Below, one piece after another: positions 22,147 to 32,671 of a DNA stretch of 64,000 nucleotides (position 1 is its first letter; each line of letters starts with the position of its first letter). The DNA is taken from NCBI GenBank assembly GCA_012845835.1, contig JABAKD010000005.1, forward strand, positions 159,075 through 223,074, in the 5' to 3' direction. The position numbers were made by a program, and so were the translations under genes. Under the pieces are notes generated by a model, which was not told the DNA's origin, ran no database searches, and was given only the letters and a program-made list of their open reading frames with translations. This DNA is from Undaria pinnatifida. Taxonomy: Eukaryota > Sar > Phaeophyceae > Laminariales > Alariaceae.

Positions 22147-22608
22147 TTGATAACCGGCACATTACCCATGTATGTGTGTATGTGTGTATGCACAGCGCTA
22201 CCGACAAAAGTAGGTTTGCTTGAAGCGCTACCAACTAAAGTAGGTTTGCTTAAAGCGCTACCGACAAAAGTAGGTTTGCTTCAAGCGCTACCGACAAAAG
22301 TAGGTTTGCTTAAAGCGCTACCGACAAAAGTAGGTTTGCTTAAAGCGCTACCGACAAAAGTAGGTTTGCTTAAAGTCGGAAAGGGGTTATTTTTTCGCCA
22401 CTACCGTTTCATGAAGCGTTACATGAATTATTTAATCCATCCAGTGGCCATGTTCTCCACTGCAATGGGCCGGGCCAGAGGTCGCGAAGTCTGCAGTGGA
22501 GCAGAATGCTCGCACTCTCAATCGTGTCACGCCAGCATCCAAGGTTGCAAATCTTTTTCAAGATTTGGTTTATTTTTCTACTATTCGTCAGACAGCTGTG
22601 CTTGTTGA
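22147..22608 (+). CDS. ORF with six in-frame decapeptide repeats
   Basis: A 153-codon frame. Residues about 17-76 are six tandem copies of the decapeptide ALPTKVGLLK (variants end in E or Q), encoded by a 30 bp minisatellite. The non-repeat C-terminal half (about 75 residues) is Cys/Ser-rich with no known domain. Because the unit is a multiple of three, the repeat does not disturb the frame. The coding status is unproven. Confidence 0.3.
   Translation: MITGTLPMYVCMCVCTALPTKVGLLEALPTKVGLLKALPTKVGLLQALPTKVGLLKALPTKVGLLKALPTKVGLLKVGKGLFFRHYRFMKRYMNYLIHPVAMFSTAMGRARGREVCSGAECSHSQSCHASIQGCKSFSRFGLFFYYSSDSCAC
22195..22374. repeat. 30 bp minisatellite, six units
   Basis: GCGCTACCGACAAAAGTAGG recurs every 30 bp from 22195. 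Units 3 to 6 are nearly identical; unit 2 has CAACTAAAG. Recent homogenisation or expansion is likely. Confidence 0.97.
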
Positions 22609-22657
22609 AACATGGTGGTTTTGTCCGCTTTGTTTACCGCGGTTGACGACTTCTCCC

Positions 22658-22912
22658 TTAGGACCCCAATGGCCACACGCTCGCGGTGGTACCCCTGCCT
22701 ATGCGCTTGCTGCCGTCGAATATATTTTGCTGGCCTGCTCGCTGATGTTGCCAATCGACCGCAGGCCTGATGAAGTCCTGAAACGTGGACATCATTCGCG
22801 CAAGCCTCAAGCCATAGCGTTCAAGATAATATCGCACAGCTAACCGATCCAGTTCAGAATGTGCTAGTGGGTGTCGGCTAATAACAAGAAACCTAAGTTC
22901 CTGATCGAACAA
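22658..22912 (-). CDS. Unassigned minus-strand ORF
   Basis: 84 codons with a protein-like charged/hydrophobic pattern (for example SELDRLAVRYYLERYGLRLA). A + strand frame (22496-22843) across the same bases also looks plausible, so at most one is real. No homology is recognised. Confidence 0.15.
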   Translation of the reverse strand: MFDQELRFLVISRHPLAHSELDRLAVRYYLERYGLRLARMMSTFQDFIRPAVDWQHQRAGQQNIFDGSKRIGRGTTASVWPLGS

Positions 22913-23592
22913 GTATTATACTGACTGCTTCAACAAGTCTCTATTTTCACAATTTCTACCGATACTTGTAAGTGTTATACTTGTACAATCTTACAACATA
23001 TTTAACTCGAATTGTCAAGAGTAAAAAAGCGACTCCACGCTTGGTGATGGTGGGGAGGATAGCCCAGGCGCACACCCACTAACCGCTAATTTAAGGGTAG
23101 AGCGAAACGGTGCACCACACCCTCTAACTAGTCGTCGCTAAGTGACACTGCTGTGGCAGCGAAAGCAGGGCGGCAGGCTCGATGAAGGCAAAACATATGG
23201 GTGGAAGAGGTGGGTGGAGGATGATTGTGTACAGGACGCAACGCAGCCTAACACAATGGCAACCAGCGCAACCTTGAGTTGACTGACGGCAGGGAGGACG
23301 GCGACGATAGCCGATAGTATGTGATGTGAGATGAGAAACGGGGGAAGCCCTTCGTGGTGCAAGGTAGTCGACCACCGTGGGTGGTACATCGGCACGAAGC
23401 TCGATGTTCGCAGACATTTCGAGCACACGCAACATGTTTCTCACCCAAGAGCACAGTCTTCTAGCTTATCAATATTTTCTTTCATAGTTTACGAATTCAA
23501 GATGTTCGAAACACACCGCGATAGCAAGCAACCCCCGTGAGCACCAATCTAACTCGTTCTTTAAGGTTATCCCACGGTAAGGGCACGGCAGA

Positions 23593-23796
23593 AGTTCCTG
23601 AGTTCCGCACATGAGGACCTTAAAATCTCACCCGAAACGCCACTTTGAAGACATCCGTTCGCCCCACCCGACCTATTTTTCCGTGCGATAGTCATTTAAC
23701 TAATATTGATATTCGTGAATTTGCCGTGCTACTGTACATATAACCGGTAGTTCCGTTCTATGAGACTTAACGAAACGTTTAGCCGAAAACGCGCAA
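23593..23796 (-). mobile_element. Palindrome-ended MITE, diverged copy
   Basis: In reverse orientation it matches the element at 43120-43297: AGTTCCTGAGTTCCGCACAT at one end, then AATCTCACCCGAAA, and CCGGTAGTTCC near the other end. The similarity appears to run a few bases past the end assigned at 43 kb (GCGCAATC), so the boundaries are approximate. Confidence 0.55.
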
Positions 23797-23825
23797 TCTC
23801 TTCTGCGTCATGACTCTGTCTGTTC

Positions 23826-24200
23826 TTGTTCCCGAAACTCGCTATTGTCTTCCTTGCGTCGTTTTCTATATATATCGTGTTTTTTATTTTTTTAAATCAT
23901 ACTACTATTGCTGCCATCGTGATGGGGCAGAATTGGAATAATGCACGTACTATCGTGTCGTCACGGTCTACGAGGATGGCGGTACGAGCACTAGTACAAG
24001 TAGCCAGTTCTGTTGGTGAATTATTTGATTTCCTCATTGATATGCGGTGTGGACGGTTTCAGCTACAACTGGGGTTAGGGCTAAGGCAAGGTACTCCGCC
24101 GGTTTCCCTTCTCCCCTGTCGCTCTCTGTACGTGACCGTGGTGGCCGTCATTCGTCGACGGGGGTGCGCGCCACAGGTCGAGGGGGGACGGCGGTGCTAG
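23826..24200 (+). CDS. Unassigned ORF with N-terminal hydrophobic segment
   Basis: 124 codons. The first ~35 residues form a strongly hydrophobic, signal-anchor-like stretch, followed by a polar region (VMGQNWNNARTIVSSRSTRM). No family is recognised, and the terminal part is Arg-rich and low quality. Confidence 0.15.
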   Translation: MFPKLAIVFLASFSIYIVFFIFLNHTTIAAIVMGQNWNNARTIVSSRSTRMAVRALVQVASSVGELFDFLIDMRCGRFQLQLGLGLRQGTPPVSLLPCRSLYVTVVAVIRRRGCAPQVEGGRRC

Positions 24201-24304
24201 CGTAGCTGCCCCTAGATGAGAAAACAGACCTTCCTGCTGGGTGGACCAACATCTGGGGAAGCGTCGGCGGTCCCGACCGTTGGCGGAGCTGTTAAGGGTA
24301 GCTT

Positions 24305-25760
24305 CGTCTAAACGTCTGCACGCAACAAAAAAAAGCAACAGACAAAGTGATGTGTGGTGATATTGGGTTTCGACAATATTTATGAGGCAGTGTGGTAGTT
24401 CGGACATAAGGAGAGCCATTCCAAGAGCGTTGGAGCAACCTTTCACACGAGGAGGCCTCAACGCTCATGTTCGGTAAGGACAATCGATGTACGTAGAAGG
24501 GCTGTAACCTGACAAGACATGATAGGCGGGGCAGGGTGGTATACAGGAACGTGTGATCGGGCACAAGAGTGTATCTACTTCAGAGATGTGCTGACGTGGA
24601 AATACATCGGAGAGGTACAGGTATGCAGTTTACACGATCCCGTTGAATAGGTAGGTTGTTGCGCGGGGGAGCTTCTGAGCACAGCGGAGCAGTGCGTCTC
24701 CGGTGGTGGTGGCCCACAACACGTCTGCCAGAACGACTGCTGCAGTATACAAGATCAGAAGTCGTGATTCTGCGCCTTTGGCGTCGTACTTAAACTTGGA
24801 TGGGGCAGCTGCCACGCCTCTCCTCTCATGAGTTTTCGTTTTCGATCACGTTTGTCCACACGTAATATTAATGACACTTGTTGTCTGCATCTTCTCCCTC
24901 TTTGACCCGGGACACTGCTTTGCTTCTCCGAACCAAATATACTCTGAAAGCCTCGCCTTCAGTCTTTTAGGTAGCCAGATCCCCGAGGTTAGGTTTTCCT
25001 GACAGATCTTTGTTGTGTTTGACAGAGGGAATGAACCATGTATGTGTCAGAAAATCGCAGTCCCACGGGACCGTAAAGAAATGGTAAACGAGCCCTCAAA
25101 GAACAGTCTTGGGTGCAGCTCGGCGCCTGCAGGCCAACGAGGGCACGCCGAACGCAGGCGAGGTGGGGCTTTTGCTGACAACATAGGCAGATGTGATGTA
25201 GTCCCTGAAATGACGAGCCATGCCAGGCGTTTGGGTGTTTCCTTTTTGCAAACCAGGCTTTGAGTCTGCATGTCGGCACGCGATCAACTGAAGGCGGAGA
25301 AGACCCCGAAGGAAGGGGACCTCAACATGCTGGAATATACCCGCGACCCGGAGATCGAGCGACGGGGTCACCTGGTGGCGCCGACGAAAAGGTGGGTGTG
25401 GTATACGTGGGTGACCGTGTAAGAGACTGCAGAAGCTGCAACGATTTTGGAAAATGATCGAATGGCCGACGTGGGGTCCTCCCCAGCAGCAACGTACAAC
25501 GAGATGGTCAGTCAAGGAGAAATTACCCAGGGGTCAAGGGTATTCAAACGATGGATCTAAACAAGATCCAGTATTTTGGCGTCAGTCAACGTCAAATATT
25601 GGAAATTGCCGTTGGACACGGCTACGATAGAAGCGCACCACGTTTTTTCTGGGGTTCCTTGATTTGGGAGACTAAGACCCCTCCAAAAAAATATTTGGAG
25701 ACAAAAAAACTACTGCCGGATGAAAAGTCACATGGCCCACATGGCCTCTAGGTACGCGAC
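24305..25760 (-). mobile_element. Family B remnant, interrupted
   Basis: 24310-24350 (TCTGCACGCAAC...AAAGCAACAG) and 25010-25250 (TTTGACAGAGGGAATG, GGTGCAGCTCGGCGCCTGCA) match adjacent parts of the 39190-39965 B element. They are separated here by ~660 bp of other sequence. 25260-25750 on the + strand continues with a degenerate protein similar to that read on the minus strand at 8.3-8.6 kb: the EMVSQG peptide, and the final open piece 25551-25751 starting MDLNKIQYFGVSQRQILEIA. This is a decayed element with scrambled parts. Confidence 0.6.
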
Positions 25761-27400
25761 GAGAATCACAAAAAAAAATCACTTGTTTCCGACGATTTTG
25801 TGTGAATGTGGGTGAATGTGAGCCCCGTCATTCTGAAAACAGAATAGCCAAAGAGTGCTACCTCTGTCGTAGAACGCGTCGTCGGTCAAGGGGTAAAAGT
25901 GCCGTCTCCTGACATGTGATGTGTGCTAGAATAATGGAAGAGTGCTGATTTGTTTAGTAATAAAATCGATGCTGGTATCATATCGTGACTACGATATAGT
26001 CTACTACCAGGTACCTCGTATTATATTACGCAGTAGTAGTAGAGTCGGGATTTCGTACACTTGTAATCTCGAATGACAGTCTATTACGTAGAAACGGTAA
26101 TTACGTACTGCTGCTATACACTATGATTACTCATACCACTACAGTGTTCAGAGGCTCCGCTCCGTGCGTGGCTGGCGCCGCCCGCTTCATTTGCGCGAGG
26201 AAGAATGCAACTAAAACATGCAAAATAAGGGCAGAAAGAAGGGTCCTATGATTTGGCGTGGACGGCAAGTTGATGATGCCAAGAGCGGCTTGTGGAAAGC
26301 TAATGGCCTTGTTCTGGGCGTGTGGTTATAGCCTGAGTAACGTTCTGTTCAGCAGTGCCGTTGTAGCTTGTGTTGGAGGGGAAACACGTTGATAAAAAAA
26401 GATCAACTGATGCAAAAGCAAGAAGACGAGTACACAACACGTACAAACTGGTACCCTGTACCTGGTACTTCGTTTCATACCTGGTAAATACTGTTATTTG
26501 TGCGACCAAAGGGCAGCGCAGCTCGACAGCACCATAGCGCAAGGCAAGGCACGGCACCGCACCGCACGGCACCGCCAAGGCGCTGCGCTCGCTGCTGAGC
26601 TATATATCGTCGGGCTGATCAGAGCTGTGATTCATCAACGTAGTACGAGGTATAAACAAACATAATGTAGAAGTAATGGTATAGATATTGAACATATAAA
26701 ATAAAAAATAATTAAAAGCAATAAAAAGCATTGTGTCATGCATCCGAGCCTGCTCAGCCGTCTGCAGAGGAGAATATCTTAAATTTTGTGTGGGGAGCAA
26801 ACCAAAGACGCCGCAGAGCGATGATTGTAAGTAGGTCTAGTATTGTATTTAGTGGTGTTGAGTCTGCCCTGACGTGTATGGTGACGGTGAGCATAACGGC
26901 GACTTCGACGGGTCGCGTCGTACTACTGTGTGAATATGTTTCATAATGACGGGATCCAGCGATCGCAGTGATGAAAAACCTACGACTTCGTCCACATCAA
27001 TGTACTAAATAAGCAAACTACCTATATATACCAACGCTTTCTTGTAAAATCTCACCCCTCCCCCCGCCCCTTTTTCTCGAACCCTAGCCTTACTCCGTAT
27101 TCACACCGTGTAGCAAAAAATTAACACACACATAGTCAAACTATGAAGAGTAACGGTACTGTAAGTGTATTATGATACCGCTACAACCTATAGTTGTCAA
27201 GGCTGGTTATTGCATGTTTATCTTCAGGGATAAACATGGATTTGCCATACTTGATAAAAACCGCGAGGGAGAACGTTGAAATTCCCAAACTTCCCTCGCA
27301 ACTTCGGTTTCACCCCCCGGAAGCAGCTTTCTCGGCGTACATAAATACATTTTGCAGATAAACACACCGGCCCCACCCCCCCCCCAACCACTGTAAAACA
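25761..27400. other. No supported gene; AT-rich and short palindromic strings
   Basis: 25970-26140 contains several short near-palindromes (CTACTACCAGGTACCT and similar). 26515-26590 has repeated GGCACCGCACC/GCACGGCACC strings, resembling in reverse the cluster at 47.74-47.83 kb. Frames are short. Confidence 0.4.
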
Positions 27401-27700
27401 ATATGTATTTGAAAACACAACTCTGAAACAACACGATAACGAAGTCTAGAACCTGAACCGAAACATACACGTGTAGCAACAACCATGAGGACACAAACGA
27501 ATATGTATTCGAAAACACCACTCTGATACAATACGATAACGAAGTATAGTACATCAACCAAAACGTACAAGTGTAGCAAAAACCACGCGGTTACAAAAAA
27601 ATGTGTATTCGAAAGCACCACTCCGAAACAACACGATAACGAAGTCTAGAACATCAACCAAATTATACACGTGTAGTAAAAACCACGCGGACACACGACA
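27401..27700. repeat. 100 bp tandem repeat, three units
   Basis: ATATGTATTTGAAAACAC at 27401 recurs at 27501 and 27601 (ATGTGTATTCGAAAGCAC), with ACGATAACGAAGT and CACGTGTAGCAA in each unit. Divergence is roughly 10-15 percent. The overlapping minus-strand frames (27207-27621) are repeat by-products. Confidence 0.95.
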
Positions 27701-27719
27701 CAATAAACCATATATACGT

Positions 27720-27980
27720 CCACGTACGAAACCCAGTCAAAAAATGGAACCCATATACCCTGGGTTCCAAGTTAAGGTCCCCACGAGTGAGAAACAGCGC
27801 ATAGTCTACATCACGTCTTTACACAAACTTGAAATGCGTCAAAACAGCTCGTTGCCAAATGACAGGTTCATCAAGAGCGCAAGATCAAACCGAACGAGAG
27901 ACGGGGTAATCGCAAGAGCGCAAATCATTATAGCATTCGCCCACCACATCACCCCCTTTCAAATTGGTTTTGGGCATTAG
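27720..27980 (+). CDS. Unassigned ORF tail
   Basis: The in-frame part after the 100 bp repeats encodes about 80 residues starting at an ATG near 27744 (MEPIYPGFQVKVPTSEKQRI). It is protein-like but has no recognised domain. It could be a small gene or an exon. Confidence 0.18.
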   Translation, partial: PRTKPSQKMEPIYPGFQVKVPTSEKQRIVYITSLHKLEMRQNSSLPNDRFIKSARSNRTRDGVIARAQIIIAFAHHITPFQIGFGH

Positions 27981-28319
27981 CGAATTGGGTCCAACGCATG
28001 TCCGTAGTGTCTCAGGTGGAGTGAGGATCGGTAGTAAAAATCAAGTGCTTCGTTCGATAACCTGTTCTTGACCGTCGGTATACTGAACAATCTTCGGACC
28101 GCGTCTCCTCTGTGTCAGGTGTGTGAGGAATTATATTTGTCGTTTTCAAGCATGCGGCTGCGTTGACATGTACTACCTGGCCTGATGTAGAGGAAATGAA
28201 CACCACTCAGCGACCATCTACTACACGCTAAAGCATGTTTTCATGAGCACCACTCACAAGAGCACCAGACATGGACGCGACAAATACAGGACCACAACAT
28301 CTTCGACGACACAGGGGCG

Positions 28320-29060
28320 AAAACAGGGCGTATAATCGTACACTAGATAATAATGAGAAAAGGAAGTACAGACAGAAATATCAACACTGCGGTAGATAGA
28401 CCACACTACCAACCTATTCCACAGGGTATTTCGTGCCTACCTACCGTCTGCATGATCGCCTGACAACCTTTACCAAACGCAGTATCATATGCCTAACAAA
28501 GTAAAGTCACCCTCGTGTTCAGTAGTGGTGACATCGCATATACATGACATCGCATGCCCACCTCGCCTGCTGTATTTGTAAGATTTATCTCTTTCTTAGA
28601 ATTGGCGACATTAGATCATGGGCGTGAAATCGTACATTTGAGACAGTAATAATTTGAAAAGAAAGCACAGGCAGATATGATAAATTGCGGTAAACCACGC
28701 TACCAACCCATTACGTAGGGTATTTCGTACATACCGTCTGCATGATCGCCTCCCAACCTATGCCAAGCGAAGTATGACTAACGAGGTAACGTAATTGAGC
28801 GCGTGTACACCAAGCGTTCCTTTCAAAACACTGACGATTCGCATTTCTCCCTCTTGTGCTCAATGGCGGTGACATTGCATGACCACATCAACTCGCATGT
28901 TGTATTTGGCAATACGTATCTCTTTCGTATGATTAGCGATGTCAGAAAATAATGGTAACTACATAATGGCGGTGACAGTGCATGACCACATCACTTCATC
29001 TGCTGTATTTGGCAATTGATATATCTTTCTTATAATTAGCGATGTCAAAAAATATTTCAG
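28320..29060. repeat. ~300-330 bp tandem repeat, two and a half units
   Basis: 28320-28617 and 28618-28947 align: CGTACA...ATAATAATGAGAAAAGG versus CGTACATTTGAGACAGTAAT; then CGTCTGCATGATCGCCT at 28445 and 28733; then TGGTGACAT/CGGTGACAT. A third partial unit (about 28950-29060) repeats only the last third (GGCGGTGACAGTGCATGACC, TTAGCGATGTCA). Confidence 0.85.
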
Positions 29061-29125
29061 AAGATATGAGTTTCGACAAAATACTCGATCTCACAGCTGA
29101 AGTGTATTTTCATTTTTTATAAAAA
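29060..29125 (+). mobile_element. Family D terminal module, solo
   Basis: ATGAGTTTCGACAAAATACT at 29066, followed by CGATCTCACAGCTGAAGTGT and an AT-rich tail, without the usual C-rich body upstream. It abuts the 300 bp tandem repeat. Confidence 0.8.
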
Positions 29126-29289
29126 ATTGGTAACTACAAATTAAATACTCTATTCCATGTACAATAACAAATTATGAAGATTTATCACGTTGTTTACTAC
29201 ACCTAAAAACTGGGTTGCATACTGCATATAACATCAAACCTTCTACAATAGTAAGCATTACCTGACAGATTATATGAAGGAATGTCTGT

Positions 29290-30740
29290 TTGCCACAACC
29301 GTCAGATTTGTCTCCATTAAGGATTTATAGTTTCCGCCCACATATCGAAATGTCCCCCCCCCCGTCCCCCGCCCCCGTCCCCCGATCCCCCTCGTGCAAC
29401 CCCCCCTCCCCCCACTCTCCCCCTCCTCCGATTCCTCCCCCCCCCCCCCCCTTTATTTTTTCCCCGCCCAGTTTGTTCAAACGCGCCACTTACAATCGAA
29501 ATCCGCCAGAGTAATAAACACCTCTACGCAGTCGATATTACGTCATTATCTTCCTAACCATCAATGACGTAGTTGTCATTCTCTCCCCCCCCCCCCCCCC
29601 CCTCCTCAACCCCCCCCCACCAACGCTCCCTCCTTTTCCACCACCCGCACGATGGCCTATACCTAGCAAAACGCGTATAACAAGCCCCTACAAATCTTTG
29701 ATCTCACAGCCGGAGTGTCTTACAATATTATACGTGACCTAAACCTCCTAAACAACCCTTCCCCCCCCCTCCCCCCTCCCTGTTTTTTTTTTTTTTTTCT
29801 CGCTCTCCGTTGCTCAAACACCCCACCCAATATGGAAATTCGCCGGAGTAATAAACACTTCACGAACAGGATATCACCTCATTATCATTCTAGAGCTATC
29901 CATGCCGCTGCTTCCCCCCCCCCCGCCCCGAGGGTCCCTTCCTTCCCGACCACCCGCACCATCGCCTAGACCTAGCACCACACGTAAATGAAGACCCTAC
30001 ATCTATGCCACCTAAATCCCTTCCCACCTCCCCCCACCTCCCTCCCCCACCCCCCACCTCCCCACCCCCCCCACCCCACCCCACCCCCACCCCCTCGAAC
30101 ACTCCGCCCTCTACTCACTGATTGTACGACTCACAGGATATACATGATAAACTGGTGCATTCTTCATTCCAAAACCGTCACATTTATCTCTATAAAAGAG
30201 TGTACAGTTTCCACGCACAGATCGAGCTGCCCCTCCTTCCCCCCCCAGCCTCAACCCCCCCCCCCCCCATGATAGTTTCCACGCAAAAATTGAGCTGGCC
30301 CGCCCCCCCCCCCTCCCCCCCCCCTTCCCTTTCCCGCCTCTCCAACCCCGCTCTCTTTTGATCGAACCCAGACCCCCACGTCCTTCAAAACTCCGCCCTT
30401 CTCTCACCGGTTATTCGACTTACAGGATCCATTTAATGAACGGATGCATTTCCTTCCACGGCTGTCAGATTTTGTCCCCCTCAGAAACGGGTTTTATAGT
30501 TGTTGACCCTGATAGCTACACTGTAGTTGTAAGGGGAGTCGCCGACCTATATCCTTCATGAGGACACACAATCCCTGATAGCTACACTGTAGTTGCAAGG
30601 GGAGTCGACGAGCTATGTCCCTAATAGGAAACATAACCCGTAACACGCGCGATCGGAGTATCACACGCAGCTTGCAAACATGAGTTTCGACAAAATGTTC
30701 GATCTCACAGCTGGAGTGAATTTATATTTATTATAATAAT
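29290..30740 (+). mobile_element. Cluster of C-rich family D repeats
   Basis: At least two joined copies (29290-29730 and 29731-30740). Repeated landmarks are TTTATAGTTTCCGCCCACA, long C tracts, AATCCGCCAGAGTAATAAAC, the CACCATCGCCTAGACCTAGC block and CTCACAGCCGGAGTGT (29703). The second copy ends with the intact module (ATG at 30680, GATCTCACAGCTGGAGTGAA). A ~72 bp segment with CTGATAGCTACACTGTAGTT is duplicated at about 30508 and 30575. Minus-strand Gly-rich and plus-strand Pro-rich frames come from the C runs and are not genes. Confidence 0.85.
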
Positions 30741-31069
30741 ATAATTTGTGATGATTTGCTCTTGTCCTGACTTGACTAGGATGACGATCAAGGGCGCACA
30801 AAAAAATAAATAAACACCTACGTACCAAAACGTTTTTTTCTCCCTCCCAGCGGGGGGAGGGGGGTACGAAGATCCCACCCCCCCCCCCTATTACGCGACA
30901 AAATTCCCTATGCAAACAACCCTCATTCTATATCCTGTCATAAAGGGGCAGGGGGGGTACTATAGAGCGGACACGCAGCCCTCTGGTCGCGCAGCAGCAG
31001 CCTGCGTACCAGCTACGCACAGCGCAGAGCAACGGAAAAAACGGGAGGGAGCAAGAAAGAGTTGTCACA

Positions 31070-31459
31070 ATGAGCATAGCCTCCACGGGTAAGGGAACCT
31101 TGCTACAACCCTCCTTCGACGAGACCGCTCTGCTACAAAGCGTCTGCGGAAAGCCAGGCGATGGCGAGGACTTCATCTGCTGCTGCGGGGTCAACTTCGT
31201 TGACGGTTCAGGAATGGACGAGGGCCAGGCCATTGAGCACGAGTATTCGGCACAGCACATAGAGAGAGTGGAGAGGCATGAGGGCTGTAGCGTGATATTG
31301 GAGCATATCGTGTACCTCGCAGCAGCAGCAGCGGCAAGCACTGGAAAGACAAAACTCTGGTTTGTCATATTATATGTAAAACCGCTCACCCATCGAGTAG
31401 TGTGTGTCGTGCTGCCTTCTCCCCAATACCTGGCAACATCAGCAGTAGCAGAAACCTAG
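31070..31459 (+). CDS. Cys/His-rich (possibly zinc-binding) protein, 129 aa
   Basis: Open from ATG 31070 to TAG. The central segment FICCCGVNFVDGSG followed by AIEHEYSAQHIE has a Cys cluster, then two His about 20-30 residues later, the layout of a variant C2H2 finger. A run of seven Ala comes from a GCAG repeat. The partner copy at 44710 keeps FICC, G, NF and HE.SAQH. A second Cys/His segment lies 200 bp downstream in another frame (31659 onward: W-V-stop-K-K-C, then LTHVETHEQS). It may be a second exon or the decayed remainder. No family name can be given. Confidence 0.4.
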   Translation: MSIASTGKGTLLQPSFDETALLQSVCGKPGDGEDFICCCGVNFVDGSGMDEGQAIEHEYSAQHIERVERHEGCSVILEHIVYLAAAAAASTGKTKLWFVILYVKPLTHRVVCVVLPSPQYLATSAVAET

Positions 31460-31639
31460 CCCTGACAGCAGCAGCAGCAGCAGCAGACAGCCATACCAGA
31501 AGCCGTAGCCACGTGATCAAAATCGACAAAAAAAACTCGCGCGAAATGCGGACCAATCAAGTTACTCCGCGTCCCTGTTGGTCCCTGCACGCCTTTCGCA
31601 TGCGAGCAGAGCACTTTCGCCTATCGGAAAAATCGCCGC

Positions 31640-31725
31640 AAAGATCAGCAGCGGCAACTGGGTGTGAAAGAAGTGCAAGTGCGATTTCGGACGCAATATA
31701 GAGCAACTGAGCCTGACCCACGTGG
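31640..31725 (+). pseudogene. Broken second zinc-finger segment of copy 1
   Basis: The frame reads SSGNWV, then TGA (31665-31667), then KKCKCDFGRNIEQLSLTHVE and THEQSLQHK before a stop. Copy 2 has TGC at the aligned position, giving C-x2-C; copy 1 keeps the H-x3-H that copy 2 has lost. The pattern is of a C2H2-like finger, here with its first Cys replaced by a stop. Confidence 0.5.
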
Positions 31726-32119
31726 AGACTCACGAACAGTCGCTTCAACACAAGTGAGGACTTGTAAGGATACTCGTAGCAGTTGCGGCATTCGCTAGCG
31801 CAAGCAGTTTAGATTAAAATTTGAATAAACGTCAGCTGTGAGTACAACCGATTGAGTGTTTAAAACTCAACTATGCAAGCTGCGTGGTACATTAGATCCA
31901 TGTTTCATGTATGATATGGTGTTTGTGGATTATACCCGTTGTTAATACACTGCTTCACTTTTTTTGCGGGAGGTTGTTCGCTCGTGTTCAGCAGTTTGGG
32001 AACGGCCACGCTGGAGGACGTATTTGAGTCGCGCAGTGTATGAGGCTGCAGGCCTTGTCGACGTGTGTATGCGAAAAACAGGAGCAAATACGTACTTTTT
32101 TCCACGGCTAATCAATTAA

Positions 32120-32671
32120 TTGCTATTGCTCATGTCGCAAGTTGCACGTCGACCAACGTGTGTCGACAGGGGTGCTGGTACCGCGGCGGCGTTGGGGAGC
32201 GGGCGCCGATTGCTGCGTTTTTTCAAGCTGACGAGCGCCACGAACGGCGCGAAGGAGTCGCCGGTGTTGATGGACAGTAGTAGCGGCGGGGGCGCAAGCG
32301 GTGATGCTGACGTGGTGGTGACGGGAGTTGTGAGCAGGGGTGAGGGTGATGCGTTCGAGCGCAGTGGCGCCCACCTGGTTGTGACGGGAGTTGTGAGCAA
32401 GGGTGAGGGTGGTGCGGGCGCGGGCAGTTTCCCTGACTTGGTTGCGACGGAAGTTGTGAAGGGGCTTGAGGATTTTGAGGGTGCGGGCATTGATACGGAT
32501 GGTGTTTTTCTGACGCTGCAGACGGGATTGGTCCCGCCGATAGGACGCTTATCCACGCTCCCATCTACTGCGCGGGGTTGCGTCCGGCTGTCAGGGAGCC
32601 TGTTCTCCAACACTACCCATCAACTACCCATGGTATTGCCAACCAGGGGGTGTCGTGGGAGGCTCGGATAA
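32120..32671 (+). CDS. Gly/Val-rich ORF with internal repeats, 183 aa
   Basis: The frame contains three tandem, degenerate ~57 bp units (about 32310-32460), each encoding a VVTGVVS(K/R)GEG-like segment. The composition is GC-rich, and an equally long Pro/His-rich frame lies on the opposite strand, so frame openness is weak evidence. No domain is recognised. It could be a repeat-containing protein or non-coding. Confidence 0.25.
   Translation: MLLLMSQVARRPTCVDRGAGTAAALGSGRRLLRFFKLTSATNGAKESPVLMDSSSGGGASGDADVVVTGVVSRGEGDAFERSGAHLVVTGVVSKGEGGAGAGSFPDLVATEVVKGLEDFEGAGIDTDGVFLTLQTGLVPPIGRLSTLPSTARGCVRLSGSLFSNTTHQLPMVLPTRGCRGRLG

Larger units (their letters stand above)
30790..31936 (+). mobile_element. 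Zinc-finger-like coding element, copy 1
   Basis: Matches 44434-45576 over its whole length at high identity. It begins AAGGGCGCACAAAAAA, contains G/C runs and GCAG repeats, and ends with GTCAGCTGTGAG...AACTATGCAAGCTGCGTGGT (31832-31885), which is the family D terminal module in inverse orientation. A + oriented D module lies just upstream (30640-30740), so this copy sits between inverted modules. It encodes the ORF at 31070-31459 and a second, broken Cys/His segment near 31640-31725. Confidence 0.7.

Noticed and set aside
22195-22374. CRISPR-like array
   Set aside because: The units are contiguous 30 bp repeats without unique spacers, in a eukaryotic context.
29290-30407. Pro-rich (+) and Gly-rich (-) open frames
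   Set aside because: They follow C runs of family D repeats. Run lengths differ between copies and would break any real frame.
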